The notes under the pieces were generated by a model that had not been told where the DNA came from, did not search any database, and saw nothing but the letters and a program-made list of their open reading frames with translations. The translations under genes were made by a program, and so were the position numbers. This document shows, in pieces, positions 7,008-7,250 of a DNA stretch of 7,250 bases (positions are counted from its first letter, which is position 1; each line of letters starts with the position of its first letter). Source of the DNA: Firmicutes bacterium UBA4874 (lineage in GTDB: Bacteria; Bacillota; Clostridia; Caldicoprobacterales; DTU083); NCBI GenBank assembly GCA_002399435.1, contig DHDO01000103.1:945-8194 (forward strand). The letters run 5' to 3'.

Positions 7008-7091
7008 AGTTTTTGTTGAATAAAATCGAATTTTTGAGAATAGGGCAGCAGATATGAGAATGACAACGGTTTGGAAAGGATGATTCAATAG

Positions 7092-7250
7092 ATGAAGAGA
7101 TATGAGGATCCGCAATGGAAGGAAAGCATGGGAATTACCCTGGACTTCAATAACATGATGTCCGGGATGATAGGCGGGGAGCAGGGCATTTCCGGAAGCA
7201 GCATGGAAGCGATGTCCGATTCCCTTGCGTCTGCCGCCAAAGCCATGGAA
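7092..7250 (+). CDS. Unassigned protein N-terminus, possibly glucose-6-phosphate isomerase (runs off window)
   Basis: Fifty-three codons are open to the window edge, beginning MKRYEDPQWKESMGITLDFN and continuing with an NNMMSGMIGGEQGIS stretch, then a helical region rich in A, S and M. The ATG at 7092 has AAAGGA (7075-7080) eleven bases upstream. An internal ATG at 7128 (M13) has GGAAGGA four bases upstream and could be the true start. The pattern of a short strand like GITLDFNNMM followed by a helix recalls the N-terminus of glucose-6-phosphate isomerases from some Clostridia; that is recollection, not proof, and no catalytic motif is in view. If correct, the product interconverts glucose-6-phosphate and fructose-6-phosphate in the cytoplasm. 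An extended -10 promoter with a LexA-like site lies upstream, so it is probably transcribed separately from comEC. That a coding gene starts here is more certain than what it encodes. Confidence 0.6.
   Translation, partial: MKRYEDPQWKESMGITLDFNNMMSGMIGGEQGISGSSMEAMSDSLASAAKAME

Larger units (their letters stand above)
6884..7091 (+). other. Intergenic region between comEC and the next gene
   Basis: This AT-rich gap of 208 bases has no convincing gene. A 33-codon frame (6908-7009) with a GGAG eleven bases upstream exists but has no recognisable features. No strong GC-rich terminator for comEC is seen; the only clean hairpin is the AT-rich palindrome at 6979-6994, followed by TTTGTGTT. The right-hand part carries the promoter and ribosome site of the following gene. 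Confidence 0.6.

Noticed and set aside
6908..7009. 33-codon frame after comEC with a GGAG eleven bases upstream
   Set aside because: It is very short, overlaps the promoter of the next gene, and has no motif; a coding role cannot be supported without conservation data.

Overview
This window carries six protein-coding genes of an endospore-forming Bacillota, most likely of the class Clostridia. The main evidence is a complete tricistronic GerA-type spore germinant receptor operon. The strong AT-rich Shine-Dalgarno sites (AAAGGAG, GGGAG), the Bacillota-style ComEC and the pyrimidine-nucleoside phosphorylase fit this. Base composition looks close to half G+C by eye, with frequent CGG and CTG codons, so a low-GC Clostridium is unlikely. 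Genus and species cannot be fixed from the sequence alone.

Layout. Positions 1-378 (+) are the 3' end of a pyrimidine-nucleoside phosphorylase gene. It converges on the germination operon at 401-4310 (-), which is transcribed as gerA-type (2724-4310), gerB-type (1630-2727), then gerC-type (401-1633). Both junctions inside the operon are 4-base ATGA overlaps, so the three subunits are probably translationally coupled. The two convergent transcription units are only 22 bases apart, and an imperfect hairpin overlaps the boundary. A 188-base divergent spacer (4311-4498) holds a possible forespore-type promoter for the germination operon, a perfect 7-bp-arm palindrome, and an extended -10 promoter facing the other way. 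That second promoter drives comEC (4499-6883, +), a 794-residue DNA-uptake channel with N-terminal, Competence and metallo-beta-lactamase-like domains. A 208-base spacer (6884-7091) follows. It contains a plausible extended -10 promoter overlapped by a LexA-like palindrome, and leads into the first 53 codons of another gene (7092-7250), possibly a glucose-6-phosphate isomerase.

How the parts relate. The three Ger proteins should form one inner-membrane receptor complex in the spore that senses small nutrients and triggers germination. ComEC carries single-stranded DNA across the membrane during transformation. The two units share only a divergent control region; no functional link is shown by the sequence.

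I found no tRNA, rRNA, CRISPR array, insertion sequence or phage gene, and no clearly new system. The points most worth checking are the LexA-like site in front of the last gene, the control region between the ger operon and comEC, and a charged/proline-rich insertion in the GerC-type lipoprotein.
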